A DNA stretch of 64,000 nucleotides from Ceratorhiza oryzae-sativae (taxonomy: Eukaryota; Basidiomycota; Agaricomycetes; Cantharellales; Ceratobasidiaceae): assembly GCA_030998015.1 (NCBI GenBank), contig JARWMV010000006.1, forward strand, positions 372,001 to 436,000, written 5' to 3'. Under the pieces are notes generated by a model, which worked only from the letters and a program-made list of their open reading frames with translations, ran no database searches and was not told the origin of the DNA. Below, piece after piece: positions 19,020-30,689 of this stretch (position 1 is its first letter; each line of letters starts with the position of its first letter). The position numbers were made by a program, and so were the translations under genes.

Positions 19020-21162
19020 TCAGTCAACTACCGCCGCTGCTGTATCAATTAGATTTAGAACTTGAGTCGATCTAGGCTTTATATCGCACTCAAATGGAGC
19101 TGGATGGCTGAATATGGATTTGTGAGCAATCAAGTCTCCCCGCTGCCTTAGGGCCTCACCTGATGGTTGTTTGAGAATAGCGAAGGCTTGGTAGTTCAGG
19201 CTCTCCATTCGGACCGATAGATGGTGAAATATCACATGACGCAAGCGTTAGCGCGATTGACAGCCACAGAGCCGACTGCGCCACATGTATTCCTGGACAT
19301 CTCCTAGGATTTCGATGTTGTTGGAGTGATCTCCAAATGAAACTTAGACAGGGGAGCCTCACCTTTTTCCGAATCCAAAAGCAAACCTTTCTGGGTCTGG
19401 CTCGAGGATCCGGCCATTACTTTTGAGAAATCGCTCTGGTCGAAATTCCTCTGGATCGTAGTAATCGTTTGGGTTGCTAAGTATGGCCCCTACATTAGCG
19501 ATTACCATGCATCCTTTCGGTATGAGCATCCCTAATTATTTTGAGCAACACTTCTCGGTCATTTGTTGGTAGCATACCCTGGTACATGTCATCCGTTTCA
19601 GGATCCAAACAGTGCGGCACAGCAAGTGGGCCGACCGGACGCCATCTCAGCACCTCCTTATATATTGCTTCAATGTATGGCAATGATCCTCGATCGAGGT
19701 ATGTAGGTAATCGGTCTGGTCCAATCACCCTATCGATCTCTGCTTGTGCATTTTTCTGTATTTTCGGATGATGGATCATCGCAATGAAGAAAGTTGAAAT
19801 GGCAGAGACAGTCTGGAATGAACTTGATCAAACAGCTTGGCACTCGCTCAGAGCAAATAACGTACGGTATCCGTGCCACCCCCATACAACACTACTCCCG
19901 CCCACTAATTTTAGAAGTCTAATCAATCGAAAAATGGGATTTACAACTCATATTCACCTTGATCATTGACTCATAATCCTGTTGCTCCATCTCATTCTCC
20001 ATGCTGTCCAATCGCTCCAGCCATCGAGCTGCGAGGCATGGCTCCGAGTGACCAGCCGCCTATCCATATTGGCGCGATCAAACTAAATCATGAGGGTTAG
20101 AATATATGCGTACCATTCTGTTTCGTGTATATTGCATCGGTTGCTCACGGAAGTCGGCAAGGAGTTGGCGCCACAGGCGTGCTTTCATCTTGAAAGGTGC
20201 CCATGGCAAGTACCTCACTAGGCGGCGTAGATTGATTTGAGTGATAAGCGCAGCTGCTTCGACTGAATAAGGCCTTACGCCAAGGAAACGTGTCAACCAA
20301 AAACATTCCTGGTGTCATGACAATCGAAAACATTTTGGTAGTTTTCTCCGCGAGGGTTAGGAAGTAGTCGCTCCGGTCTCGGATGTTATAACCATACGTC
20401 AGTTTGATTACAGTTGCTCCGGTGGATCTGGGGTGCGCACGTCATATACCAAGTCGAACACGAGTCAAGCAGACATATTTACTGGCGCATGTGTTGGACG
20501 AGACCTCGCGGCGAACTAATGATTCTTCGAATAAATTTGATAACTTCTTGTTCTTGTAACAGCCTGAAAGGCTGGCAAGTAGCATCGTATAAAAATGTCT
20601 TTCTAAGTTTATCATGTGACGCAGGCGCACCTTAATTGCATTCGGGTTCAGTCCTTCATCAAGCAGCCTGCGACTACGCTTGAAGGCGTCGTTGTAGTTC
20701 ATGCTTGAAATTGCGTGCTCCCACCCTACACTGAGCTGAGTCAACAATGGGCAACCCTACAATTCTAGAACCTACAGCTCATTGGCCATGACAAGTCGCG
20801 GCCGATTGCTATATAAGCCAGACCGACGCTCCAGTAGGTCGATGACCGATTCGGCGGAATTGAGTATAATTATATCTTGAAATAATACCCGCACGTATGT
20901 TACGTCACCTAGAGGTTACGGGTGTCGCCATCGGTTTCAAGCACAACTGGTTGGCCATGAACACACCATACTGCTTTCCCCATTGTGCAAACCGCTCATG
21001 GATGCAACTGTTGGATGGCATAGAGAACAGACTACCAATCACCGGCCAGCGGGGTGGTCCAGGAGGAAGTGGGAGCTCGCTACTGCTTAGAAATCCGAGC
21101 AGACATAGAATGGACATGGCGAGTAGAGCAAGCGCGAATAGCTCAGCGGAGCCAAAAGACAT
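19020..21162 (-). CDS. Cytochrome P450 monooxygenase
   Basis: A membrane-bound fungal P450 that would oxidise small lipophilic molecules with electrons from P450 reductase. Exon 1 starts at 21162 with a hydrophobic anchor (LFALALLAMSILCLLGFL) and the proline hinge LPLPPGPPRWPVIGS. Further exons give the ExxR helix (KEVLRWRP, near 19660) and the heme loop FGFGKR|RCPG split by an intron near 19345-19305, with the Cys ligand kept. About ten short GT-AG introns are needed, for example before GMLIPKG and before SHPAPFECDIKPRS. The last exon ends with TAA... read as TTGACT on the plus strand at 19020. One stretch (20400-20445) has an in-frame TGA that I could not explain with a good intron, so a defect there is possible. 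Clan and substrate are unknown. Confidence 0.85.
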
Positions 21163-21230
21163 TGTAGCGATGAGTGCTACCTATCGCTCGAAGTACTCGA
21201 GTTGATGATTTCGTAGAATGCGAGCAACGA

Positions 21231-21241
21231 CATATATATAG
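21231..21241 (-). promoter_or_regulatory. TATA box of the P450 gene
   Basis: TATATATA on the minus strand lies about 70 bp upstream of the P450 start codon, a usual distance for this kind of gene. Confidence 0.5.
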
Positions 21242-21243
21242 CG

Positions 21244-24200
21244 CGATATTATTGGCTGTGTGATGCGATAGTCAACTTAGATCAAATCACCCAGGGCACC
21301 CCTTGGATCAGGTTTCAGCCTTCGCGGCGATGGTCACCGAGCCCCTATTATTAATCATCTAACTGAAAACGCTACAGCTGATTGAATTTGAATAGGCAAT
21401 CAACAGAGTTTGCTGCTCCTCGGGGAACGCATCAGTCGGCTGTGGGCTAGGGAGTCCGATGACCGTAGAGTCGACGACACGATGATGGTTAGTGAATTAC
21501 CCAGCATACCCCTATTCTTCTCAGCTACCGATGGGCATTCACATTTATCCAACTACAGATTAGTTATAATCCTATTAAGATATCACCTGAAAATCACCCT
21601 AAAGCCAGGAAGATGGGACGGGTCTTCGAGCGGAAGCCGACAAGATTATCCAGCTCATAAACAATAACTCACCCTATAGGATGTAGTTCGCACCTATGGG
21701 GCTTATCCGAAGCCTTTTCGGCATCGCGGGTGAGGTTTTCAGGTACGGTCACAGCCACTCGGGGACTGCCCTCCGATCAGCCCACCCTCTTGAGGTACAC
21801 ACAGCCCCTGCCCACTACCCCATGAACGTTGTTACCGAACGTTGGAGTGGGGCGGCGCTTCCGCGCCTGTACATGGCCATTCATGTAATCGAAAGGACAT
21901 CACCTTCTCCCCCACCCACACAGGCGTGTCCAACACTATCGATGGATCTGCGAAATTGCTGTAAATGTTAAATTAGATCCCAAACGACACGGTACGCTTG
22001 TGAACTAGATGGCGCGGATGATCGCAGGTCAGAAGGCCCCAAGTTTTGGCTTGTTGCAGTAATATCACGTCGGCACGGATGAGGTGTTATTTGGTCGCTC
22101 GCACCTTTAGCTGATTGAAGTCATCATCCTCCCGTTGCTATCGAGTGAAATCAATTCAACCCTGTAGCGCTCGGACCAGTCGGCATCCAATCGCCATGAT
22201 GCCCAAATGAGAAGACCCTTCAACGCTTAAGGAAGCGGCCGCTCGGCTGTAACTCACAGACCCAGGTTAGTAGCACTAATATCGCAACTGAATTTGCTTT
22301 ACCATCGATATAAAGACAACGGTTTATAACTCCCCACCAGCTTTTTTCCCGACGTATACGACAGTAGGGACAAGCACGTGAGAACCGTCAGAAATATGAG
22401 CACATGCGATGTACCTGCGTTGAAATCTCGGCAGCGCTTGATCTCGGCCAACAAAGCGCATGTGTCCAGTAGTCTGGACTAGTGAAAAGAATCATCTTCA
22501 CAAGGCGGAATCCATGGCACCCAGGAACTTGAAGTCACGTGCCCTCCTGGTTGACCGCCAGCTGCGGGCCTGGTTCAGCCAGGATGGCTTGACGATGCTC
22601 GGCCGCCATTTAGCACCAGTGGTGAACCGGGAGATTCAAATTATTGGATTAATTATTAATCATTAACATTGGTTCGTGGAGAATCTACACGACCACTAGC
22701 TTGTACTTTAAGGCTAACATAACCTCGGGGCGGACTAAACCAACTCAAACAGCCCGTTGTGTAACAGTGAATCAAACCTTGACTCCAGAGTATAGTCTTG
22801 TAACCGAGTCAAATGTATGGGTGGCTAATGACTGGCATGCAGGTTACTGACTCAGGTATCTTTAGGGTATAAATATAGACGTTTCTAGCATTTATTCTCA
22901 CCAAACCTCTCACCCATCTCACACTCGTATGTATCTACTATACATACAAAAAGTATATTTCTAGACGTTGTACTGTCAGCATGCTCTGTAGAAGTAAATA
23001 TTACTTCTATATGAGGCCTAGCTTCTTAGCGGGTTGGAATCGGTTTCTGACGCGTGTGGTCTGTCGGCACGAGAGGGATGAACCAGCTGAGCTGGTGTTT
23101 TAATAAACAAAAACAATGGCTTAAATACCTAGCGAAAGGATAAACTATTGGGAAATTTCGGAAGCACAGACATATGTGAACTACATGTGCTGGAATATCA
23201 GCGATGCATGATCTTATTCAATTTGCTCTCCTCCTCGGCCCTTCCCTTGCACTCCCTAACCTCCTGCGTCCCTTGCGTAACTGTTTCCTCTGTCAGTTGG
23301 ATTTCTCCCATCATCCAATCTGTCGTCTTGAGAAACTCTAGAGCGCTTACAGTCCAGTCCGAAGTGTTGAACGAATGTGATTCTTCCCATATAAACCCCA
23401 CATTATGTTTGTGATTCAACTCACATCTCAATTATACATTCTGTTCTACTATATATGTGAATTGTACTATCTTTTTCACAACGATGTATCCTCGTGTACT
23501 CGCTCCGCTTCATCCGTTTACCGCATATTTAAACGATGAAATTATCGCCTCGATCCTCAGCGACATTTTTTTACGCAGGCAGGTCTCGGGGGCTAAGATG
23601 CAATCGTACTTAGCTCAACTACTAAGGTAGAGAACTGGATGTATATACCGTACCTAAGATACAATCGTACTGCGAGGTACAGTGAGAAAGGAATACATAA
23701 GAAAAGAAAGAAATTACAATACCTTAGCTCAACTACGAAGGCAGAGAACTAAGGAATGAGAGGGGGTCCCCGCAAACTCGCGCGTGATATCAGAGATGGA
23801 CAAGAAACAGATACAAACACGCCGTGTGCATGCACGCATATGGTTGTAAATTCAACATATTTACCACCCTCACTCGCGTTGACTTTATTGAGCTCAACCC
23901 ACTTCAACACGAAGATCCTGGTATCCCACAGGACTTGAATCCTCCCAAACACATGCTGGTTGTTTTGAAAACCTCAAAGACATTGGTCCCGGTGTAAAAA
24001 CCAAATGTAAATATGAAAATATAAAAACTAACTACAATAAAAGAGTGGGATCGAGAGTAAGAAAGATGGCCACCAAGCTCGCTCGCTCGGCCTTACTTAT
24101 ACTCTAATGTATGCGTTGAGACATTCTTGAAATGCGGTAGTATCGCTCTTTAATTGACTCGATTACATTCTGGTATGTTCTAGTATATTCTACGTTATAC

Positions 24201-25329
24201 TACTATGTACATGATACTGCTACATCCGGGTATAGAAATAGAAATTGTGTGTTTACAATAGATACAAGCGAGTGTGAGATGGGTGAGAGACGTGATGAGA
24301 ATGCATGTAGAAACTTCAGTATTTGTACCCTAACGATACCTGATTCATTGACTTGCGTTGGAGAGGGGATGACTAGGGGTATGCCCCCAGAGTTTGGTCG
24401 TGAATGCTCGGTCGTGTAATCTCATCGCTTTCCACCACCTCACACGCAGGTCTCCAGTGTGGTGTTCATTACCCACACATACAATTGACTCGGTTACATG
24501 GCTATGCTCTCGATTTAATGCCTAATTCGTTGTTACATTGGGTGGGGGACAGCTTGGCGCTCCCGAGGCCAAATTTCAGCGGATGCGCGAACCAACTAGA
24601 ACGCTGGTGCGCCAATCTTGGCATACGCATTTTGCTACGATCCTAGTGATGTACGATGAATCACCAATTTGCCTGTTAAGGCCGCTTTCTGCATGTTTCC
24701 CGACAGTCATTCTTCATCCAACCTCGCCCCGTCCGCCAACCACCGGAAAATGCGATGGCGCTGTGCAGGATCCGCGAGTGAGACCTCTCCTAGTGTGGGG
24801 ATCCAGCATTTCTGGTTGCTCGGTTAGCGACATGTTCTTCTAGATTGAATTGAGCCAGGACCTTGATTTATTGGGTATTTGAAGTTTCTGGATGTTGGGG
24901 GGCGAGGGTAAGGCGATCCATAAGAACGCTGCCTAGCAGCAGTTTCCGGAGTCGTTTGTTGCATGATGCGACTGAAAAACCATGTATGAACGATCGCTTT
25001 GTCTTCAAGGACACCTACCAAAAATGGTGTGGAGTTCAGATTACCATGAAAATATTACGATGTGATAATATTCCGGGTAGGATGGTTGCGGTTCAATTCG
25101 GGGTATTTGTACGGCTCCAGTGGTCGTCAGGTTGGATCCATCACAAAGTCTGACCGGGGAAGCACATGGCGGGAGAGGCTGATACCGCCTAAGCGCGCAT
25201 CATTAAACGATTGGGCCTTCAAATGCAAAAAAAAAATGATTGGAGCAACAAATTCTGTAAAAATACAACGTGGTGAAATACATGAATCGAATGGACAATT
25301 AAAAGGTAATCGAAGACCATATTTGCCCT
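21244..25329. other. 4-kb gene-free region
   Basis: Many short frames exist on both strands, but none has a domain, a plausible exon chain or a conserved partner in the window. Apart from the repeat at 23593-23754 and simple AT-rich patches, I see nothing that can be named. CG content is normal, unlike the retroelement block. Confidence 0.5.
23593..23754 (+). repeat. Dispersed ~165-bp repeat, copy 1
   Basis: The unit carries TTAGCTCAACTAC(G/T)AAGG near both ends (23610 and 23724) and GATACAATCGTACT-like words between, then AGAAAAGAAAGAAA. A second copy lies inverted at 28793-28959. No coding capacity. The size and repeated ends suggest a MITE-like or other non-autonomous element; its class is unclear. 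Confidence 0.7.
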
Positions 25330-26766
25330 CTACACGCGCTTGAGATTCTTGGGGCGACGTGCCAAATTGCCGCACGAAACCTCTGCTGGGCTATTAGAGG
25401 CTTGGGCTAGCCGTTTGGATGTCGACCTTGTAACCCGAGTGGGTGTGTTATCATGGGCTTGATGAGTGGACATGGACCTTGTGACCCGAGCAGCCGAACT
25501 AGATACCGACTCATAAACGGTCTAATAGTCCTGATAAGTCAAAAATCAAAATTGCCAACAATTGAACTCACCTTGTTGACATCGCTACGCCTCTTCTTCT
25601 TTGGCCGCTGCTCCATTTTCACTTCGCCTAGAGATCCTGCGTGGCTGACATGATCCTCCTCCAGGTAGTCCAATTCCCTTGCACTCTTGGTCCCGGTCGT
25701 GCGAAGGATAGAATTTGCTGGAGGAAGATCGCTTGCAGAGACATGGCCGCGCGAGCTGTTTGGAGTGAGGCCTAGTTGACTTGTAAAAGCCGGCCAAGTA
25801 CCGCTTGCTCCATAGACCCCTTTCCAAGAGAGATAGTTGGAAGAGGGGTGAAGACTCGCTCAGTGGGGCGACTCAAAGCCACGGTTGATTGGGCTCGATG
25901 ACTTGCATGCATAGATGTGAATCCAATCCCGGTCAATCCCCACGCGCTACCAACAAGTCGAGACATGAAGCTAGTGCGGCGGGGTTGAGCCTGATCGCCT
26001 GAATCGAAAACGGCAGTTGTAGAAGTGTTATGAGCCGAACGGCGCTGCATTGGCAAGGTCGGAAGCCACGGGGTTGAGTGGGTACGAGAGGGAGTGGGAG
26101 TCAGCTCTCCGGGCTGTGGCAAATCAGTCATTTCTATCATATCCATATCGGACGTCTCGCGGGTCAGGTTGATTTTAGATACCCTCTGGGCTGTTAGCAG
26201 GGCCGGGGCGAATAGGGGCTCGTCGCTGACAGTATTGGATCCCAGTGAGTTGTTCGAAATGATCGACTGAACAGGGGTCAAGCCAAGTTGAAACAAATCC
26301 CCACGCGGCAGAGCGGGCGGTGGAGGTGGAGATGAAGCGGCGCCAACGAAGGGTTGCAGAGATCCACACGAGTTTGAGTGGTTCACAGAACCAGATCGAT
26401 CCGTCAGCATGCAACTGGACTTTGACCCCATGCTTGGAAGTGGCGAAGCAGGAGATGCCGGCTGTTGAGGGGTGGCCCACCGAGAGGGGCGAGGTGCTGG
26501 CGGAGGTTGGAGTCTTGGACACCATCAGCCTTTGTTGCAAACTGCGCTACGCGCTACTCACCCGTTTCTTTCAAACGCCGGGTTCACGTTATTGGATCGC
26601 TCGGTCAGGAGGTTCTCGATCTCAGCCACAGATGTTCCGGAGGATTGCCGCTTGCGAGTGATCCTGAGTCGCTTGAATGCGCGACGCAAAGGGGTAGTAA
26701 AACGGTGACGATGGCCGTCTAGAAGCGGTGCATTCTCATTCTCAACTGCGCGAGGATCTGCGTTCA
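25330..26766 (-). CDS. Unrecognised Ser/Pro-rich basic protein
   Basis: The gene model starts at ATG 26766 (MNADPRAVENENAPLLDG) and ends at TAG 25332-25330. Exon 1 has a basic helix (RRAFKRLRITRKRQ). A later exon holds the most domain-like segment, HGVKVQLHADGSIWFCEPLKL, spliced in phase to SIISNNSLGSN. The C-terminal part is disordered and basic with a nuclear-type signal (RPKKKRRSDVNK), and the last exon repeats RVTRSMS/RVTRSTS. The last intron (ending GACTATTAG) keeps the frame. One junction near 25780 and a very short first intron are not resolved. No family is recognised; a nuclear protein is likely from composition only. Confidence 0.5.
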
Positions 26767-27112
26767 TTCTTTTGGTAAAGAGCGTCGTGATTGAAGGAGA
26801 GTATGGCAGAAGGCGGTGGTGGTCGTACAAACTGGAAGAGGGACGGATCTCATAGGAGCAGGTCCTATAAAGCATGAGAGGATAGGGGCTGTTGGGAGTT
26901 GTGTAAATAGCTGACCACGATACCCAAATAACCAAATTGAAAATGGACACCTGGGGAACCCATGGGTTTAGGCTAGATTCTTTAAAGACTGTCAAGTTAG
27001 CGTAAACCCGGCTCGTTGGGAGGTGGAAATTTCAGCTTAAGGTTATCTGCGAAGTCTGAGATCCTATGATTGGTTCCACCAGAGGACGAGGTCAAGAAGG
27101 CGCTGTCTAAGT
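26767..27112. other. Gene-free stretch upstream of 26766
   Basis: This is the 5' flank of the minus-strand gene. Frame 26995-26767 stays open, but its residues look like translated flank (many Tyr, Ser, Pro), so I prefer the Met at 26766. Nothing else is seen. Confidence 0.4.
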
Positions 27113-27127
27113 GCACGTGACAAACTC

Positions 27128-27304
27128 TTTTTTTTTTTTTTTTACATACATATTTACACACCTACACGGACATATGGTCGAACCCTTCAGGGAGAAGGGA
27201 AAGCCACAACGCAGCCGTGGTGCAAACGGGGCACAGAAGAGCGATACGAGGGACAGAGGTCAAACAGCCCGAAGGTATACTAACGACAGAGAACGATCAC
27301 ATGG
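27128..27304 (-). mobile_element. SINE-like retroposon, copy 1 (177 bp)
   Basis: On the minus strand the unit ends in a run of 16 A (27143-27128). It is flanked by a perfect 15-bp direct repeat GCACGTGACAAACTC (27113-27127 and 27305-27319), the mark of LINE-driven insertion. A Pol III B-box-like GGGTTCGACC lies near 27188, followed by GTGTAGGTGTGTAAATATGTATG before the tail. A clear A box is not seen. The second copy at 43457 shares the B box and tail region. Confidence 0.8.
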
Positions 27305-27536
27305 GCACGTGACAAACTCCCATGTGCATCCAGCTCCACCTACGCGGTCAGCATTGCTGCAGACTTTTCTTCATCCCCTGGATCTTTTGTCGACTTCTAA
27401 AAACGTGAATTTTAATCTAATTGAATAATTGATACTCCGGCGGTGACTCTGCGATTGAACGATATCTTGGCATGGCGTCAGATGGCGTGCTCTCCCAAAG
27501 TAGTTAGGTCGTCTTGACTCGCCAGATGACGCTACT

Positions 27537-27543
27537 ATAAAGA
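27537..27543 (+). promoter_or_regulatory. TATA box of carbonic anhydrase 1
   Basis: TATAAAG lies 68 bp upstream of the ATG at 27611. The paralogue at 44809 has TATAAAT at a similar distance. Confidence 0.55.
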
Positions 27544-27610
27544 ACGGTTCAATTAGAACTACACCCAATTGTCCTCGCTCCTTCCTACATCTTTCCATAC
27601 CCCTGAAATC

Positions 27611-28466
27611 ATGACTACCCCCAAGGTAGCTGCCGAGTTTGCTGCAGCAAACAAATCATATATCAAGACCTATGGAGGGAAGCTCCCTATTCCTCCTTCT
27701 CGCAAGGTGACGACCAATTGATCCTACGATGAAATACGATGAAACTTACAAGGATATCTAGGTTGCCGTTGGTAGATAAATTTGGTATAATTACCCGCTC
27801 TTCGCTAAACCCGCTTCTTCTCTCTGCTCCTTCACAAAAGTAACGTGCATGGATGTAAGACATAATCCACATTCGGTGGTATTTTTTGATCGAGCCCTGG
27901 ATCCAGGCCCGCATTGATCCCGTTGCCTCGCTCGGGATCAAGGAGGGCGAAGCTCACGTCATTCGCAACGCAGGAGGTCGAGTGTAAGTAATTATGCAAC
28001 GTTGCATGTCGTCGGCTGTGACATAGGCCGCGTACAGCTCCGAGGCGATTCGGTCCATCGTAATTAGCCAGCGTTTGCTCGGCACCACAGAAATTGTGAT
28101 ATTCCATCATACCGATTGCGGAATGCGTGAGTCGGCTGCCCTCGGATCTTCTTGTCCATTATTGTCATACCTGAGCATCTCCAAAGTTACTTTTACAGAC
28201 AAGGATATTAGAGAGAAGATCAAGATTGCTGATGGACCAAGTGTTGGTCCATATGTGGATGAAATTGCGTTTTTACCGTTTGATGTGAGGTGCCGTATTC
28301 CTGACCTCTGCGCACGTTACTAAACCCCATTATTAACCAGAATGTCGAAAGGTCTGTAGTAGAAGACGTGGAGTACGTAAGAGCGCACCCCTTGCTGCTC
28401 AAGGAGGCCCATGTTTCGGGCTGGGTACACGAAGTTGAGACGGGCAGGATTCGACGAGTCATCTAG
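27611..28466 (+). CDS. Beta-class carbonic anhydrase
   Basis: Converts CO2 and water to bicarbonate using a zinc ion; beta-class enzymes act in the cytosol or mitochondria of fungi. Seven exons are read: 27611-27706, 27762-27771 (10 nt), 27841-27854 (14 nt), 27907-27981, 28027-28126, 28199-28284, 28341-28466, all with GT-AG introns. Zinc ligands are Cys in VTCMDARID and His plus Cys in FHHTDCGM; the Asp-Arg pair of CMDAR is present. The protein is about 170 residues, typical of the short fungal type. The two micro-exons encode the start of the zinc motif. A broken paralogue with the same exon plan is at 44809-45653. The exon after DCGM (28199) is the least certain boundary. Confidence 0.88.
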
Positions 28467-29265
28467 TTAAGTATAGTAGTGAAATGCCAACAAATCTGGA
28501 TAAAATATATTCGATTGAGATAGTGAAATATAATTGATTAGGCACGCTACTCATAGCTAGACTTTGTTCCAACCGCCCACTGATACTTATTCGAGCTGTG
28601 CTAGGAAAGGGTGCACACATTGAGTCAGCCCAGGGCCAGGATAAGTGGTTCGTGAAACTAGCGCGAGCCACCAAGCACGGGTTCCGATCCGCCCCCTGTT
28701 GAATTTACAATCATATCCGTTCATGTATGCGGTGTGTTTGTACCTGTTTGTCCATTTCTGATGTTATGCGCGCACCAGTGAAAATTTTCTTTCCTTAGTT
28801 CTCTACCTTCGTAGTTGAGCTAAGGTACAGTTTTTTTTTCCTCTTTCTTTTCTTCATTTATTTCTCGTTCTCACTGTCCCTTGTAGTACATTCGTATCTA
28901 GGTACAGTAAATACAAAGTTCTCTACCTTCGTAGTTGAGCTAAGTACATTCGTATCTAGCTCGTGTAAAACCTCCCTGCGTGAGACCCCCATGGTCGGCA
29001 CCCGGGCCAACATTCCTAAGCGCAAACGCAATTGCTGCAATTTTGACTTGTTCCTTTGATTCATCCTCATATTGAAACAAGGTGGCGTACTCTTCACAAG
29101 TACATCACCAACAGAGCATGAGGCTATCGTCTCAGCAAAGTGCCGAGACTCTCACTAACTAAGACCACACTGTCTAACTGAGAGTTTTAGCACCAATTAG
29201 ATCCTAGTAGAGCCGATAGCCCGGACTACCGACGATCTAGCGGGCACTGAAAGGCGTGGCTGGGC
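28467..29265. other. Gene-free flank with repeat copy
   Basis: No gene is supported here. It contains the 3' flank of the carbonic anhydrase gene and, at 28793-28959, the inverted copy of the ~165-bp repeat. Confidence 0.5.
28793..28959 (-). repeat. Dispersed ~165-bp repeat, copy 2
   Basis: This is the inverse-complement partner of 23593-23754. It has the same TTAGCTCAACTACGAAGGTAGAGAACT blocks at both ends and the same AGATACGAATGTACT and AAAGAAAAG-type middle, about 5 kb away in opposite orientation. Confidence 0.7.
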
Positions 29266-30020
29266 CTACTTCGCGCTGGCTAGACTTTCAGCTTTTGGCT
29301 GAGGTCTATGACCAGAGCCCGCTTCGAGCCCACGGATACTATCCCCTTTGCTCCATTGATCAAGTCCAGAATCCCTCCCGCCTTGCAAGGCATCGACTCG
29401 CCACCCCCCATGTAACGTGACTGGGATATCCTCGATGAACGGCTTCCATCCAGCCACAGTTAGACCTGCTCCGGGCATCAGTTGATGGAAGGCGTGGCAG
29501 GGGCGGGAATAGTCTTGCGTCAGGGAGTCCAGATGCCCGATGCGAATCAAAGCAATCTTAAGATGCACCAAGGTTCATCGGCCGAGGTTCAGAGACGAGA
29601 GAGCGTCGGAAAAACATGGCTCCAATCAGCGTTGAGCTCTGAAATACGAACACCGCAGCACCCATAGCCAATGTAGGGTGGCGATCGGCTGGAGGGCGAG
29701 ACGAGAAAAAAGCGAGGCTATGGTTGGTATACCAGTATACAAAGGACATGAAACGAGCGGCGCCGGCCGGGGGCCAGATGGCGCGTCTGGCGTGGGTTAC
29801 ATTCAGGCAAGAATAGGCACCTCTGATTTCCAAATGACGCGACTTGCTCAATATGAGCACGGGATATATGCTCAAACAAAATCCAGTCCGTTCGCCAAGA
29901 GGGGGCAGCCGTACCAGGTGCCCGATACACCGCGCAGGTCCATTCTGTGAGGCGGGAAATGATCACACGAGTGGGAAGCTGGTCAGCCATCACGTTTCCG
30001 GGCTGCGACAATAGGCTCAA
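29266..30020 (-). other. Possible intron-containing or decayed gene, unrecognised
   Basis: Three minus-strand frames follow each other: 30020-29718, 29875-29558 and 29571-29266. The middle one has a hydrophobic stretch (LAMGAAVFVFQSSTLIGAMFF) that could be a membrane segment. I cannot chain them with convincing splice sites and recognise no domain. It may be a small membrane protein gene, a relic, or chance. Confidence 0.2.
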
Positions 30021-30689
30021 CTCGACGACTTACCCTCGATGGACTGCATTCTGAGCTTTTCGATACCACTTTAATGTATTGAAGCATCCCGTTGTTTGTA
30101 TTTCGACGCACCATCTGCGTTATCATTGATCGTGGTACATCCTCCGCTTCGCACATTGGCTGATCCTATGTGTCGGGTACATTCACTTTTTGGCGCCCGT
30201 TACAAACGAATATACGATACTTTTGGGGTCTTTTTCTGACAACGGACAGTGAGCAATCTGGAGGCACTGGCTGCGCCGGATACATGCAACAATCCTACAC
30301 GAGGATTACTAAACGTGTATTTTCGCATTCCATATTGAAGCGTATAAAATATAATCGTACGCTTCGGGTGACGTAGCGTAGTGATAGCGAAGCGGAAGAG
30401 CTCAAGTGAATATAAGACACGCAAATGATATGTCAGAGTCGCTGACTAGAGAGGCGACGCATACATTCAGTTATACAATAACAGAAGGAGAATACCGCGC
30501 TTGAACAACGGGCGAAAATATCTAATGTATCTACGTATGGGGTTAAGACATAAAACTCGGAATACATGCGGAGAGTAAGGAAAAGCATTGATATAATCTC
30601 GAACAATACACGAGTCAGTTCAACATGCCGGACGGGAAGGCAGTCAAGCAATCGATCTGTACGCGTAATCCAACAATGCTATCTAATTG
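30021..30689. other. Gene-free flank of NACHT-WD40 gene 1
   Basis: This is the 3' flank of the minus-strand gene. No frame with domains is present. CG-containing sequence is normal and no repeat is recognised. Confidence 0.5.

Noticed and set aside
21696..21971. 91-codon plus ORF near the P450
   Set aside because: No domain, no splice context, and no similarity to anything in the window.
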